A stretch of DNA of 47,268 bases from Herbaspirillum frisingense (GTDB taxonomy: Bacteria; Pseudomonadota; Gammaproteobacteria; Burkholderiales; Burkholderiaceae_D), in contig WNDX01000013.1 in assembly GCA_009914615.1 (NCBI GenBank), positions 1-47,268 on the forward strand, in the 5' to 3' direction. Below are positions 1-9,815 of the stretch, in pieces (positions within the stretch are counted from its first letter, which is position 1; each line of letters begins with the position of its first letter). The notes beneath the pieces are model-generated. The model ran no database searches and was not told the DNA's origin. It saw only the letters and a program-made list of their open reading frames with translations. The translations under genes were made by a program, and so were the position numbers.

Positions 1-63
1 TGCCTGCTGCCTGAACTCCAGGCTGAACTCCTGCCCCTTTCTGCCTGCCTTGCTCTTGGTCAT
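1..63 (-). CDS. IS3-family transposase OrfA, N-terminal 21 residues (partial)
   Basis: The first 21 codons of a transposase OrfA, starting with ATG at 63-61 and running off the window. The start is supported by a strong ribosome-binding site (AGGAGGTGG) just upstream and by its place about 65 bp inside the terminal repeat, as usual for IS3 elements. The visible peptide (MTKSKAGRKGQEFSLEFRQQ, then A) is basic and ends as the DNA-binding helix-turn-helix region would begin. The matching OrfB end is at the other end of the window. Family assignment rests mainly on that OrfB fragment. Confidence 0.75.
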   Translation of the reverse strand, partial: MTKSKAGRKGQEFSLEFRQQA

Positions 64-127
64 CGTCCACCTCCTATTGCGATAGTTAATCGCTTATAGG
101 GGTGTCCGTGAAACGGGGGCAAGATCA
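1..127 (-). mobile_element. IS3-family insertion sequence, 5' (IRL) end fragment
   Basis: On the minus strand this begins with the terminal repeat TGATCTTGCCCCCGTTTCAC at 127, followed by a leader and the start of orfA. The same terminus in diverged form (TGATCTTGCCCCTGATTTAC) starts at 47142 on the plus strand. The two therefore look like the left and right inverted repeats of one element type, each ending in the TG/CA typical of the IS3 family. The outer edge is placed at 127 because similarity between the two ends stops there. The element continues beyond the window. Confidence 0.85.
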
Positions 128-164
128 TGTTTCTTGCCAAACTGGAGGCGTCCATATAACAAAT

Positions 165-1109
165 ATGGCCGGCAGCGCCTTCTTCGCACTGATCGACGAC
201 ATCGCCACGGTATTGGACGACGTATCCCTGATGACCAAGCTGGCGGCCAAGAAGACCGCCGGCGTGCTGGGCGACGACCTGGCGCTCAATGCGCAGCAGG
301 TGACCGGCGTGCGCGCCGAGCGCGAACTGCCGGTGGTGTGGGCGGTAGCCAAGGGCTCGCTGAAGAACAAGGCCATCCTGGTGCCGGCGGCGCTGGCCAT
401 CAGCGCCTTCATCCCGTGGGCGGTGACGCCGCTGCTGATGCTGGGCGGCGCCTTCCTGTGCTTCGAGGGTTTCGAGAAGCTGGCGCACAAGTATCTGCCG
501 CATGGCGAGGAACACCATGAAGTCGCCGCCACCGCGCCGGAGGACGTCGATCCGGTGGCCTACGAGCGCGACAAGATCAAGGACGCGGTGCGCACCGACT
601 TCATTCTCTCGGCCGAGATCATCGCCATCACGCTGGGCACCGTGGCCGGCGCGCCGCTGCAGCAGCAGATCGCTGTGCTGGTAGGCATTGCGCTGATCAT
701 GACGGCGGGGGTGTATGGCATCGTCGCCGGCATCGTCAAGCTGGACGACGGGGGGCTGTATCTGCTGCGCACCGCAGGCGCCGACGCCTTCGGCCGCTTC
801 AAGGCCGCGCTGGGGCGCGTGATCCTCGCCGCGGCGCCGAAGATGATGCGCAGCCTGTCGGTGATCGGCACGGTGGCCATGTTCATGGTGGGCGGCGGCA
901 TCCTGACGCACGGCCTGCCGTTCGCGCATCACGCCATCGAAGCGGCGGCCGCCTCGCTGGAAGCGGTGCCGGTCGTGGGTGGCGTGCTGGCGGCGATCGC
1001 GCCGGCGGTATTGAATGCCTTGTTCGGGGTGGTGGCCGGCGCGGTGGTGTTGGCCGCGGTGACGGTGGTCCAGCGCATCGCCGGCGTGTTCAAGAAGCAG
1101 CCGCGCTAA
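165..1109 (+). CDS. yedI: DUF808 family inner-membrane protein (YedI-like)
   Basis: A 314-residue protein beginning [19 protein letters not shown], the characteristic start of the DUF808/YedI family. It is followed by the family segment [20 protein letters not shown] and a motif ending in [12 protein letters not shown]. Several hydrophobic stretches (about residues 70-100, 145-185, 225-255 and 270-310) suggest a multi-spanning membrane protein; the family's function is not established. The ATG at 165 matches the family N-terminus. In-frame codons from 102 lie inside the IS end and were discarded. The IS edge is only 37 bp upstream, so the native promoter has probably been separated from the gene. 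It converges on ruvC with a 30-bp gap. Confidence 0.9.
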   Translation: MAGSAFFALIDDIATVLDDVSLMTKLAAKKTAGVLGDDLALNAQQVTGVRAERELPVVWAVAKGSLKNKAILVPAALAISAFIPWAVTPLLMLGGAFLCFEGFEKLAHKYLPHGEEHHEVAATAPEDVDPVAYERDKIKDAVRTDFILSAEIIAITLGTVAGAPLQQQIAVLVGIALIMTAGVYGIVAGIVKLDDGGLYLLRTAGADAFGRFKAALGRVILAAAPKMMRSLSVIGTVAMFMVGGGILTHGLPFAHHAIEAAAASLEAVPVVGGVLAAIAPAVLNALFGVVAGAVVLAAVTVVQRIAGVFKKQPR

Positions 1110-1139
1110 GCCGCTGCCTTGGGCAATCCTCGTCGGCGC

Positions 1140-1682
1140 TCAGCCGACCAGCCGGCCGCCGCGCATGCGTATGCCCTTGCGCGCCAGCGCCGGCGCCAGG
1201 TTCCCCAGATTGGCCAACACGTCGCCGCCGTGGGCATGGCAGATCGCCACGCCCAGCGCGTCGGCGGCGTCGGTGCCGGGCAGGCCCGGCAACTGCAGCA
1301 GGCGCGCCACCATTTCCTGCACCTGCGCCTTTTGCGCCTTGCCGTGTCCGGCCACGGCCTGCTTGACCTGCAACGCGGTGTACTCGGCCACCGCCAGGTC
1401 GGCGTTGACCAGCGCGCAAATCGCGGCGCCGCGCGCCTGGCCGAGCAAGAGCGTGGATTGCGGGTTGACGTTGACGAACACCTTTTCGATTGCCGCGCAG
1501 TCCGGGCCGTAGGTGCGCACCACTTCCGAGACGCTGGCCAGGATCACCTTCAGGCGTGAAGGCAGGTCGCCGTCCGGCGTCTTGATAGTGCCGGAAGCGA
1601 TGTAGGAAAGCTTGTTGCCTTGCTTGTGGATGACCCCGAAGCCGGTGGTGCGCAGCCCGGGGTCGATGCCGATGATTTTCAT
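1140..1682 (-). CDS. ruvC: Crossover junction endodeoxyribonuclease RuvC
   Basis: RuvC resolves Holliday junctions during recombination and repair by cutting two strands symmetrically, working with the RuvAB motor. The 180-residue protein has the full RNase H-like active site at the expected places: Asp7 ([13 protein letters not shown]), Glu66 (AAIEKVFV), Asp138 and Asp141 ([16 protein letters not shown]). Length is normal (E. coli 173). It starts with ATG at 1682. In many betaproteobacteria ruvC follows purH and precedes ruvA and ruvB. Here a GST gene intervenes on the purH side and convergent yedI lies downstream, so ruvAB are not adjacent in this window. Confidence 0.97.
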   Translation of the reverse strand: MKIIGIDPGLRTTGFGVIHKQGNKLSYIASGTIKTPDGDLPSRLKVILASVSEVVRTYGPDCAAIEKVFVNVNPQSTLLLGQARGAAICALVNADLAVAEYTALQVKQAVAGHGKAQKAQVQEMVARLLQLPGLPGTDAADALGVAICHAHGGDVLANLGNLAPALARKGIRMRGGRLVG

Positions 1683-1748
1683 GCCCGCCAGTCTAACCGA
1701 TCGCGCCCGGCTGAGAACTCATTTCATCAATAGACGTGAGATGCGTTC

Positions 1749-2399
1749 TTAAGGATTGGCCGCCTTCATCGCCTGCGCCTGGCGCACCCATTGCTGGATC
1801 GCCGGACGCTGCCATTGCGCCTGGGCATAGCGCTTGAGCGGCTCGGGCACGCCGTCGCCGGGCATGGCCAGGCGATTGAGCATGAGCGCCAGGTCGGTGT
1901 CCGCGATGCACCACTCGCCGAACAGATGTTGCTTGCCGTCCAGCAGGCTCTGGGTGGCAGCGAACACCTTGGCGGCGGCAGCCCGCGCGGGATCGCTCAG
2001 CGGCGCATAGCCTTCGCCGAAGAACACCACCTCGGTCGGCCGCTCCTTGCGCAGCGCCAGCAGGTCGCTGCGCAACCAGGCCTGGATCTCGCGCGCCTTG
2101 GCGCGCTGCCGCACGTCGGCCGGATAGACCGCGCGATGCGCCGGCGCCGGGAAGCGCTCCTCCAGGTATTCCGCGATCGCGGTCGATTCGGCCAGGTGGA
2201 ACTCGCCGTCCGACAAGGCCGGTACGCGGCGCGTCAGCGACACGCTGGCGTAACCCGGCGCCTGGTTCTGGCGCGACGCCAGGTCGATGGACAGCAATTC
2301 GAAAGGCAAGGCTTTCTCGGTCAGCGTGACGAAGGCCGACATGGCGTAAGGGCTGATGAATTGAGCATCAACGTAGAGTTTCAATTGAGGGGTGTCCAA
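1749..2399 (-). CDS. yfcF: Glutathione S-transferase, YfcF-like
   Basis: A 216-residue cytosolic GST. The N-terminal thioredoxin-like domain (about residues 1-85) carries the RRVPALSDG turn with the cis-proline and the ESTAIAEYLEERF glutathione-contact segment. The all-alpha domain follows, with ARAREIQAWLRSD-like residues and the conserved FGEWCIADTDLALMLNRL. The whole closely follows my recollection of E. coli YfcF, a GST with glutathione-dependent peroxidase activity. The start is a TTG at 2399, supported by AGGGAGA eight bases upstream and by length agreement with YfcF; no ATG fits. It lies between purH and ruvC on the same strand, 66 bp from ruvC, and probably has its own promoter after the purH terminator. 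Confidence 0.88.
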   Translation of the reverse strand: MDTPQLKLYVDAQFISPYAMSAFVTLTEKALPFELLSIDLASRQNQAPGYASVSLTRRVPALSDGEFHLAESTAIAEYLEERFPAPAHRAVYPADVRQRAKAREIQAWLRSDLLALRKERPTEVVFFGEGYAPLSDPARAAAAKVFAATQSLLDGKQHLFGEWCIADTDLALMLNRLAMPGDGVPEPLKRYAQAQWQRPAIQQWVRQAQAMKAANP

Positions 2400-2475
2400 A
2401 TGCGTTCTCCCTGATGATCTGTCGCGGCCTGCGCTGGACTCCGCCCGCGCAACGCGCTCGAATATGGATGCTTTC

Positions 2476-2508
2476 CACCATCGTCCCGGCGAAAACCGGG
2501 ATCCGGTG
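2476..2508 (+). repeat. Dispersed palindromic intergenic repeat, copy A
   Basis: A 33-bp unit with outer CACC/GGTG arms and an inner TCCCGG-cgaaaa-CCGGGA stem. It is about 80% identical to copy B at 2788-2819 on the opposite strand and resembles the 'gcgaaagccgg' repeats common in beta- and gammaproteobacterial intergenic DNA. Confidence 0.6.
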
Positions 2509-2787
2509 ACGTGCAGCGATCAGACGAGCTGCCGGTACAAGACGTTCCGACAAGCATGGTTTTTCTGTATCGGCACGATCTTCCGCGCCCGGTTCCAGTT
2601 CTTTGGTTGGTTTTCCCTGGATGGCGGCGCGGGCGAAATCGAAGACATCAACATACACCAGATTGCCGGTTTCGTATTGTTGATGACACCGTCGCGGGTG
2701 CACCGTATCCGGAAACCCTGCCCGGCGCATGATCCGTCTGCCACATGGATCAATACAATGAATCGATGCCGCGAGCGCCCGATAACG

Positions 2788-2819
2788 CCACCGGGTTCCG
2801 GCCTTCGGCGGAACGATGG
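2788..2819 (-). repeat. Dispersed palindromic intergenic repeat, copy B
   Basis: An inverted partner of copy A, reading CCATCGTTCCGCCGAAGGCC and then GGAACCCGGTGG on the minus strand. Differences from copy A are partly compensatory in the stem (TCCCGG/CCGGGA versus TTCCG/CGGAA), so hairpin potential is kept. Confidence 0.6.
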
Positions 2820-2873
2820 ATCAACGGCGTCAGGGCGTGAGCGATATGGCCGATCGCCGTGGCTGCGCAAACG

Positions 2874-2904
2874 AAAAAACGCCCGGGCATGCCGGGCGTT
2901 TTTC
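2874..2904 (-). terminator. Rho-independent terminator after purH (bidirectional shape)
   Basis: The stem CGCCCGG/CCGGGCG with loop GCAT is flanked by an A-run on one side and a T-run on the other, so it can act on either strand. It lies 44 bp past the purH stop and would end the dusB-fis-purH transcript. Confidence 0.85.
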
Positions 2905-2947
2905 ATGCTCAGGCTGCCGGCACAAGGCCAGGCCGCCATCGCAGGGA

Positions 2948-4519
<1,572 letters not shown>

Positions 4520-4619
4520 GGTAGGCAAGACTGGAAAAAGGAGATGGAAACCTGAAAAAACCGTGGGAAGACACCTGCACGAACGCGGATGGCCGACGCA
4601 CCCGGGCGCCGGCCGGCGT

Positions 4620-4853
4620 TCATAGCAGGCCGTGCTGCTGCAACTTCTTGCGCAGCGTATTGCGGTTGATGCCGAGGATCTCGGCGGCCTGGGACTGGTT
4701 GCCTTCGGCGCGCGCCATCACGGTCTCGAACACCGGTTTCTCGACGGTGGACAAGACCATGTCATAGACGTTGGTAGGCAATTGCTCGCCCAGGTCCCGG
4801 AAATATTTTTCCAGGCTTTTCTTGACGACATCCTCAATGCTTTCTTTGCTCAT
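4620..4853 (-). CDS. fis: DNA-binding protein Fis
   Basis: Fis is a small dimeric nucleoid protein that bends DNA and activates rRNA and other growth-related promoters. The 77-residue product has the dimer helices ([20 protein letters not shown] onward) and the C-terminal helix-turn-helix [20 protein letters not shown], with the usual ending QQHGLL. The ATG at 4853 gives the short betaproteobacterial form. A longer reading from a TTG at 4958 adds 35 residues unlike any Fis and was rejected. It lies between dusB and purH; dusB-fis is a widely conserved operon. The 234-bp gap to dusB is larger than in enterics. Confidence 0.95.
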   Translation of the reverse strand: MSKESIEDVVKKSLEKYFRDLGEQLPTNVYDMVLSTVEKPVFETVMARAEGNQSQAAEILGINRNTLRKKLQQHGLL

Positions 4854-5087
4854 TGCTCTGCTGCTTCTGTTTTTATCGGCGCCGCCGCAGCCGTACGCAA
4901 GCTCTCTTGCGTCCCCCGTGGACTGTTCTGTTTGCGGCGAGGCCGTGTTGTTGATCAATTGCGCGTCCGGCGCATCCGATTCGATTTATGCGCCGGCGGG
5001 TCTTCCCGTCCGGCATGTTTCCCACATTTCCAAATGCGCTGCCCGCCCTGCCCGGCTTTCTGTTGCTCGAAAAAAGATCCGGAAAAC

Positions 5088-6104
5088 TCAGGCCGCCAGC
5101 GGTACGTCGGCCAGGCCGTATTGCAGCCGTTCGCCGTAGGCCGCCTGGCCCGCGAAGAAATTGCGCACCGCCTTGAGCTGCTCGGCGCAATCCTCGATGC
5201 GGTTCATGCCGCGGCGGAATTGCTCGCCGCCCGGCAAGTCGCGCACATACCATCCGATATGCTTGCGCGCCGTGCGAACGCCGAGGTAATCGCCGTAGAA
5301 CGCGTAGTGCGCTTGCAGGTGCTCGTCCATCAACTGCTCGACTTCCGTCACCAGCGGCGCCGGCAGGTAGGTGCCGGTGCGCAGGAAATGTTCGATCTCG
5401 CGGAAGATCCACGGCCGTCCTTGCGCGGCCCGGCCGACCATGACGGCGTCGGCGCCGGTCAGGCGCAGGACTTCGCGCGCCTTTTCCGGCGAGGTGACGT
5501 CGCCGTTGGCGACCACCGGGATGCGCACCGCCGCCTTGACCGCGGCGATGGTGTCGTACTCGGCCTCGCCGCTGTAGCCGTCGGCGCGCGTGCGGCCGTG
5601 CAGCGTCAGCATGGCGATGCCGGCCTGCTCGGCGCGCGCGGCGATCTTCAGCGCATTCTTGTTGGCGCGATCCCAGCCGGTGCGGAACTTCAGCGTCACC
5701 GGCACATCGACCGCGCCCACCACCGCATCCAGGATGCGGGCCACCAGTTCTTCGTCCTGCAGCAGGGCCGAACCGCACCAGCTATTGCAGACCTTCTTGA
5801 CCGGGCAGCCCATGTTGATGTCGATGATCTGGGCGCCGCGCTCGACGTTGTATTTCGCGCAATCGGCCAGCATCGCCGGATCGGCGCCGGCGATCTGCAC
5901 CGCCTTGGGTTCCATCTCGCCATCGTGGTTGATGCGGCGCGAGGTCTTTTCGCTTTGCCACAACCTGGGATCCGAAGCGGCCATTTCGGACACGGCATAC
6001 CCTGCCCCCAGCTGCTTGCACAGCTGGCGGAACGGACGGTCGGTCACGCCTGCCATGGGGGCGACGAACACGTTGTTTCGCAGGGAATACGGCCCAATGT
6101 TCAC
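5088..6104 (-). CDS. dusB: tRNA dihydrouridine synthase B
   Basis: An FMN-dependent enzyme reducing uridine to dihydrouridine in the tRNA D-loop. Seen: the VAPMAGVTDRPFR start motif, INMGCPVKKV with the catalytic Cys, TLKFRTGW with the FMN-binding Lys, LTLHGRTR, VVANGDV and the signature GADAVMVGRAAQGRPWIFRE. I choose the GTG at 6104 (VNIGPYSLRNNVFVAPMAG, 338 residues). It lines up with E. coli DusB, and a good promoter at 6139-6167 would place the transcript start downstream of the alternative ATG at 6173. It is the first gene of the dusB-fis-purH group. Confidence 0.93.
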   Translation of the reverse strand: MNIGPYSLRNNVFVAPMAGVTDRPFRQLCKQLGAGYAVSEMAASDPRLWQSEKTSRRINHDGEMEPKAVQIAGADPAMLADCAKYNVERGAQIIDINMGCPVKKVCNSWCGSALLQDEELVARILDAVVGAVDVPVTLKFRTGWDRANKNALKIAARAEQAGIAMLTLHGRTRADGYSGEAEYDTIAAVKAAVRIPVVANGDVTSPEKAREVLRLTGADAVMVGRAAQGRPWIFREIEHFLRTGTYLPAPLVTEVEQLMDEHLQAHYAFYGDYLGVRTARKHIGWYVRDLPGGEQFRRGMNRIEDCAEQLKAVRNFFAGQAAYGERLQYGLADVPLAA

Positions 6105-6138
6105 GACTCGGATAGGGGGAAAGCGGGGAAAGGGCGCT

Positions 6139-6167
6139 ATTTTAGCGCGATTGCGGGCCGCGCCCAA
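6139..6167 (-). promoter_or_regulatory. Candidate sigma-70 promoter of dusB-fis
   Basis: On the minus strand, TTGGGC (6167-6162) and TAAAAT (6144-6139) are separated by exactly 17 bp. The predicted start near 6132 leaves a leader of about 28 nt before the GTG of dusB. The -10 lies in a small palindrome (CGCTATTTTAGCG). Confidence 0.55.
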
Positions 6168-6387
6168 CAACATTCGGCCACCGTTACATCTTCGGTGGCC
6201 CTGCGCGGCTGATTATTTATTGAGCAGATTCAACTTCTTGACCAAACATCAATATTCATGCGAATTGAGGGGCTGTGATTATTCGTGAGCTATGTCCGCA
6301 ACGGCTTTTTTCGTCAGGCAACCGGCGGCCAACGCCGCCTAAAATTTCAGCAACGCGAAAAACCGCGGCGCCCTGCGAAAACGACGA

Positions 6388-6419
6388 GGCCGTCATGCCC
6401 CGAAAGAAACATGACGGCC
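6388..6419 (-). terminator. Hairpin after the histidine-phosphatase gene, possible terminator
   Basis: A perfect 10-bp inverted repeat GGCCGTCATG/CATGACGGCC with a 12-nt loop, 30 bp beyond the stop of the phosphatase gene. There is no clean T-run after it on the minus strand, so it may be a weak or Rho-assisted terminator or a 3' stabiliser. Confidence 0.45.
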
Positions 6420-6448
6420 CCGCCGCGGAAATAATTTGCCGATCCGGC

Positions 6449-7093
6449 CTAGCGATCGACCTCGTCCAGCGTCTCACGGTTGAGGTGGCCGACCTCGCCC
6501 CAGGAACGGATGCGCGCGCGCTCACCATCCCAATGCAGGCGGTTGACGCTGGCGTTGTAGATGTCGAAGGTGCGCGGCTGCGCGAATTCGGTGCCGCTGG
6601 CCCAGTGATGCACGCATTCCAGCACACCGCCGTGGGTGACGATGGCGACCTTGCGGTATTGACCGCCGGCCAGCACGCGCTGCACGGCCTCCACCGAACG
6701 CCGGTAGAACTCGCGCATGGTCTCGGCCTCGCGCTCGCCGCCCGGATAGCGCGCATCCGGCTCGCGCGCCTTCCAGACACGGTAGGCCTCGGGATACTTC
6801 TGCTCGATCTCGATATGGCGCAGGCCTTCGAAGGCGCCGTAGCAGCGCTCACGCAGGCCGGCGTCGATGCCCACGTCCAGCCCGATGGCGTCGGCCACCG
6901 CCTGGGCGGTGGCTTGCGCCCGCTGCAGATCGCTGGCGAAGATGGCATCGATGCCCTCGCCGGCCAGCGCCGCGCCCAGCGCGAGTACCTGGCGCCGGCC
7001 GGCTTCGTTCAAGGGAATGTCGATGTGGCCTTGCAGGCGCTTGTCGACGTTCCAGTCGGTTTCGCCGTGGCGGATCAGCAGTATCTCAGTCAT
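6449..7093 (-). CDS. Histidine phosphatase family protein (GpmB-like)
   Basis: A 214-residue member of the phosphoglycerate mutase/acid phosphatase superfamily. The phosphohistidine motif LLIRHGETDWN is at residues 5-15, a second catalytic segment is RERCYGAFEG, and the distal histidine is in IVTHGGVLECV. The ending GHLNRETLDEVDR resembles E. coli GpmB. Real substrates of such proteins are often not 3-phosphoglycerate, so I give no gene symbol. It starts with ATG at 7093. It lies 27 bp after the PEBP-family gene and is probably the last gene of a tyrS-dtd-PEBP-phosphatase transcript. Confidence 0.88.
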   Translation of the reverse strand: MTEILLIRHGETDWNVDKRLQGHIDIPLNEAGRRQVLALGAALAGEGIDAIFASDLQRAQATAQAVADAIGLDVGIDAGLRERCYGAFEGLRHIEIEQKYPEAYRVWKAREPDARYPGGEREAETMREFYRRSVEAVQRVLAGGQYRKVAIVTHGGVLECVHHWASGTEFAQPRTFDIYNASVNRLHWDGERARIRSWGEVGHLNRETLDEVDR

Positions 7094-7120
7094 GCGATGC
7101 GGCGCTCGGATGCGCGGAGT

Positions 7121-7762
7121 TCAGCGGGTGGCGCCGGGGTTGAGCGAGTAAAGACCGGTGATGGTGGCCTGCTCCAGCACGTGGTCGCGCAAGGCGGTGA
7201 CCACCACCGAGCCTTCCAGGTTGCCGGCCACCGGCAACTGTTCCACGTCCAGCGCGTACAGCGTGAAGATGTAGCGGTGCACCAGCGCGTCGTTCCACAG
7301 CGGGCATGGGCCGTCGTAGCCGAAGTAATCGCCGCGCATGTCGCCGTCGCCGGCGAACCAGCCGGTGTAGTCGTTGATACCCTGGCGCGCGCCCGGCATG
7401 GTGTCGCCCAGCACCGCCGGACCGGGCTTGCCGCGCGCGGTCACGCCGTTGCTGAACTGGCCGGCCTTGATCTGGGACACCGACGCCGGGATATCGACCA
7501 GCGTCCAGTGATAGAAATCGATGCGCGGCAGCTCCAGCGGCACGGTCTTGCCTTCCTGGTTGACGTCGTCGCCGCGCGAAGGCACATCGGGATCATGCAC
7601 CACCAGCGCCAGCGACTTGGTGCCGGCCGGCAGCTCGCTCCAGGCGAAATGCGGGTTGCGGTTGCTCGACAGCGCGACATGGGTCTTGGGATCCGCCACG
7701 GCGAATGCAAACTCGCCCGGGATGGTATCGCCGTCCTTGAAAGAATCGCTCCAGAATTTCAT
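7121..7762 (-). CDS. YbhB/YbcL family Raf kinase inhibitor-like (PEBP) protein
   Basis: A 213-residue phosphatidylethanolamine-binding-protein fold. Seen: FKDGDTIPGEFAFA at the start, LALVVHDPDVP (the DPDxP ligand-pocket motif), FYHWTLVDIP, GYDGPCPLWND (the GxxPP-like loop, here with Cys) and HRYIFTLYALDV. Bacterial homologues are cytosolic or periplasmic proteins of uncertain ligand. No signal peptide is visible, so this one is probably cytosolic. It starts with ATG at 7762, preceded by GGAGGTGAC. It is downstream of dtd (83-bp gap) and upstream of the histidine phosphatase. Confidence 0.88.
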   Translation of the reverse strand: MKFWSDSFKDGDTIPGEFAFAVADPKTHVALSSNRNPHFAWSELPAGTKSLALVVHDPDVPSRGDDVNQEGKTVPLELPRIDFYHWTLVDIPASVSQIKAGQFSNGVTARGKPGPAVLGDTMPGARQGINDYTGWFAGDGDMRGDYFGYDGPCPLWNDALVHRYIFTLYALDVEQLPVAGNLEGSVVVTALRDHVLEQATITGLYSLNPGATR

Positions 7763-7845
7763 GTCACCTCCAAAAAAGATGGGCCGAATTCAACACACTT
7801 TACAAGCACAGATGGGGACGACCGCGCGCGCTTCAATGCCGCGGC

Positions 7846-8307
7846 TCAACCCGGCGCCCTGGGCTTGACCTGCAGCCACAGCGTCACCGGGCCGTCGTTG
7901 GTCAGCGACACTTTCATGTCGGCGCCGAAACGGCCGGTGCCGACCTTGTCCTCGCCATGCCGGCGGCGCGCCTGCAACGTGAAATGATCGAACAGGCAGC
8001 GCCCATCGTCAGGCGCGGCAGCCGGCGTGAACGAAGGCCGCGTGCCGGAATGGGTATCGGCCGCCAGCGTGAACTGCGGCACCAGCAGCAAGCCGCCTTG
8101 CACATCGGCAACGCTGCGGTTCATCTTGCCGGCCTCGTCGGCGAACACGCGGTACGCCAGCAGCTTGCTCAGTAGCGCGTCGGCCTCCGCCTCGGTGTCA
8201 TGGCGCTCGGCGCAGATCAGCACCATCAGGCCGGCATCGATGGCGCCGATGGTCTCGCCATCCACCACCACGGCGGCCTGGCTCACCCGTTGCAACAGAG
8301 CGATCAT
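7846..8307 (-). CDS. dtd: D-aminoacyl-tRNA deacylase
   Basis: DTD removes D-amino acids (and glycine from tRNA-Ala) mischarged on tRNA, protecting translation. The 153-residue protein has [18 protein letters not shown] at the start, the [10 protein letters not shown] motif (usually SQFTL; Pro replaces the first Ser here) and the NDGPVT active-site motif near the end. Length is slightly above the usual 145. The gene starts 12 bp after the tyrS stop. Coupling of tyrS and dtd makes sense because TyrRS is one source of D-aminoacyl-tRNA. Confidence 0.95.
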   Translation of the reverse strand: MIALLQRVSQAAVVVDGETIGAIDAGLMVLICAERHDTEAEADALLSKLLAYRVFADEAGKMNRSVADVQGGLLLVPQFTLAADTHSGTRPSFTPAAAPDDGRCLFDHFTLQARRRHGEDKVGTGRFGADMKVSLTNDGPVTLWLQVKPRAPG

Positions 8308-8319
8308 GCTTGCCCGGTC

Positions 8320-9573
8320 TTACGCCAATGTGACGCGCGCGAACTTGCGCTTGCCGACCTGCACCACGAACTGGCCGGCCTCGACCTTCAGGCCCTTGTC
8401 GCTGATCGCCGTGCCGTCGATGCGCACGCCGCCCTGCTCCACCATGCGCAGCGCTTCCGAGGTGGAGGCGCACAGGTTGGCTTGCTTGAGCAACTGGCCG
8501 ATGCCCAGCGGCGCGCCGGACAGCGCAACCTCGGGGATGTCGTCCGGGATGCCGCCCTTGGAACGGTTCACGAAGTCGGCCAGCGCGTCCTCGGCGGCCT
8601 GCTGCGAGTGGAAGCGGGCGACGATTTCTTGCGCCAGTGCAACCTTGATGTCGCGCGGGTTCTTGCCGCCCTCGACCTCGGCCTTGAAGGCGGCGATCTC
8701 GGCGATGGAGCGGAACGACAGCAGGTCGTAGTAGCGCCACATCATCACGTCGGAAATGCTCATCACCTTGGCGAACATGGTGTTGGCCGGCTCGGTGATG
8801 CCGATGTAGTTGCCCTTGGACTTGGACATCTTTTCCACGCCGTCCAGGCCTTCCAGCAACGGCATGGTCAGGATGCACTGTGGTTCCTGGCCCCAGTCCT
8901 TCTGCAGCTCGCGGCCCACCAGCAGGTTGAATTTCTGGTCGGTACCGCCCAGCTCCAGGTCGGACTTCAACGCCACCGAGTCGTAACCCTGCATCAGCGG
9001 GTAGAGGAATTCGTGCACCGAGATCGGCGTGCCTTCCTTGAAGCGTTTGGTGAAATCGTCGCGCTCCATCATGCGCGCCACGGTGTAACGCGAGGCCAGC
9101 TGGATCATGCCGCGGCTGCCCAGCGGGTCGCACCATTCGGAGTTGTAGCGGATCTCGGTCTTGCCCGGGTCCAGCACCAGGCTGGCCTGGGCGAAATAGG
9201 TCTTGGCGTTGATCTCGATCTGCTCGCGCGTCAGCGGCGGGCGGGTCGCGTTGCGGCCCGAGGGGTCGCCGATCATCGAGGTGAAATCGCCGATCAGGAA
9301 GATCACCTGATGGCCCAGGTTCTGCAACTGGCGCATCTTGTTGAGCACCACAGTGTGGCCCAGGTGCAGGTCGGGCGCGGTCGGGTCCAGTCCCAGCTTG
9401 ATGCGCAGCGGCTGGCCGCTCTGCTCGGAGCGCGCCAGCTTCTGCGCGAATTCGCTCTCGATCAACAGCTCATCCACGCCGCGCCTGGCGATGGCCAGCG
9501 CCTCCTGGACGTTGTCGGAGAGGGGCAGGTTGACGGGAGCTGCGGTGGCGGGGGTGGACTGGTCTGCGTTCAT
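8320..9573 (-). CDS. tyrS: Tyrosyl-tRNA synthetase
   Basis: A class I synthetase charging tRNA-Tyr. Seen in the 417 residues: [13 protein letters not shown] (HIGH motif at 70-73), the following [17 protein letters not shown], a tyrosine-pocket region around [16 protein letters not shown], the KMSKS loop ([13 protein letters not shown]), and a C-terminal S4 RNA-binding domain from about residue 350. The [11 protein letters not shown] form belongs to the TyrZ-like branch common in beta- and gammaproteobacteria. I start at the ATG at 9573 ([13 protein letters not shown]). The longer reading to 9825 would overlap the divergent gene and is low-complexity. It is transcribed divergently from the M23 peptidase gene. 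Confidence 0.96.
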   Translation of the reverse strand: MNADQSTPATAAPVNLPLSDNVQEALAIARRGVDELLIESEFAQKLARSEQSGQPLRIKLGLDPTAPDLHLGHTVVLNKMRQLQNLGHQVIFLIGDFTSMIGDPSGRNATRPPLTREQIEINAKTYFAQASLVLDPGKTEIRYNSEWCDPLGSRGMIQLASRYTVARMMERDDFTKRFKEGTPISVHEFLYPLMQGYDSVALKSDLELGGTDQKFNLLVGRELQKDWGQEPQCILTMPLLEGLDGVEKMSKSKGNYIGITEPANTMFAKVMSISDVMMWRYYDLLSFRSIAEIAAFKAEVEGGKNPRDIKVALAQEIVARFHSQQAAEDALADFVNRSKGGIPDDIPEVALSGAPLGIGQLLKQANLCASTSEALRMVEQGGVRIDGTAISDKGLKVEAGQFVVQVGKRKFARVTLA

Positions 9574-9623
9574 CGATATAACTAAAAAATAGGCTTTTGT
9601 AGGACAGTGCCGCGAAATCGTGT

Positions 9624-9632
9624 TGCTATAAT
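9624..9632 (+). promoter_or_regulatory. Candidate extended -10 promoter for the M23 peptidase gene
   Basis: TGCTATAAT matches the extended -10 consensus exactly (TGnTATAAT). No good -35 lies 16-18 bp upstream, as is common for extended -10 promoters. The start would be near 9638, giving a leader of about 175 nt that contains a CTGCTG/CAGCAG hairpin arm pair. Confidence 0.5.
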
Positions 9633-9815
9633 TCCGACTTTCGTTTTTCTGCTGAGCGCCTGGACGCGGCCTTAGAAGCTCACCAGCAGAGAGTGCATTC
9701 ATATTCCGTACGGATGTTTCGCGGGCGCAACACGGCGGGGGGACAGGAAAACGCCGGGTAGCCAGGGACGCGTCAACCGCAACGGAAACGTCAGATTTTA
9801 ACGTATTCGTATTGC

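Larger units (their letters stand above)
2400..2947. other. Gene-free interval between purH and yfcF with repeat copies
   Basis: About 550 bp with no supportable gene. It holds two inverted copies of a short palindromic repeat (2476-2508 and 2788-2819) and the purH terminator at 2874-2903. ORFs crossing it in several frames translate the repeats into strings such as IPVFAGTM and DPSFRRRPE, which are well-known artefacts of this type of intergenic repeat. Confidence 0.6.
6105..6448. other. Intergenic region between dusB and the histidine-phosphatase gene
   Basis: About 340 bp without a gene. It contains the dusB promoter, an AT-rich stretch (about 6210-6290) and a hairpin at 6388-6419. Overlapping ORFs in other frames have no recognisable features. 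Confidence 0.6.

Noticed and set aside
4854-4958. N-terminal extension of Fis from a TTG
   Set aside because: The extra residues have no counterpart in Fis proteins and the ATG at 4853 gives the usual length.
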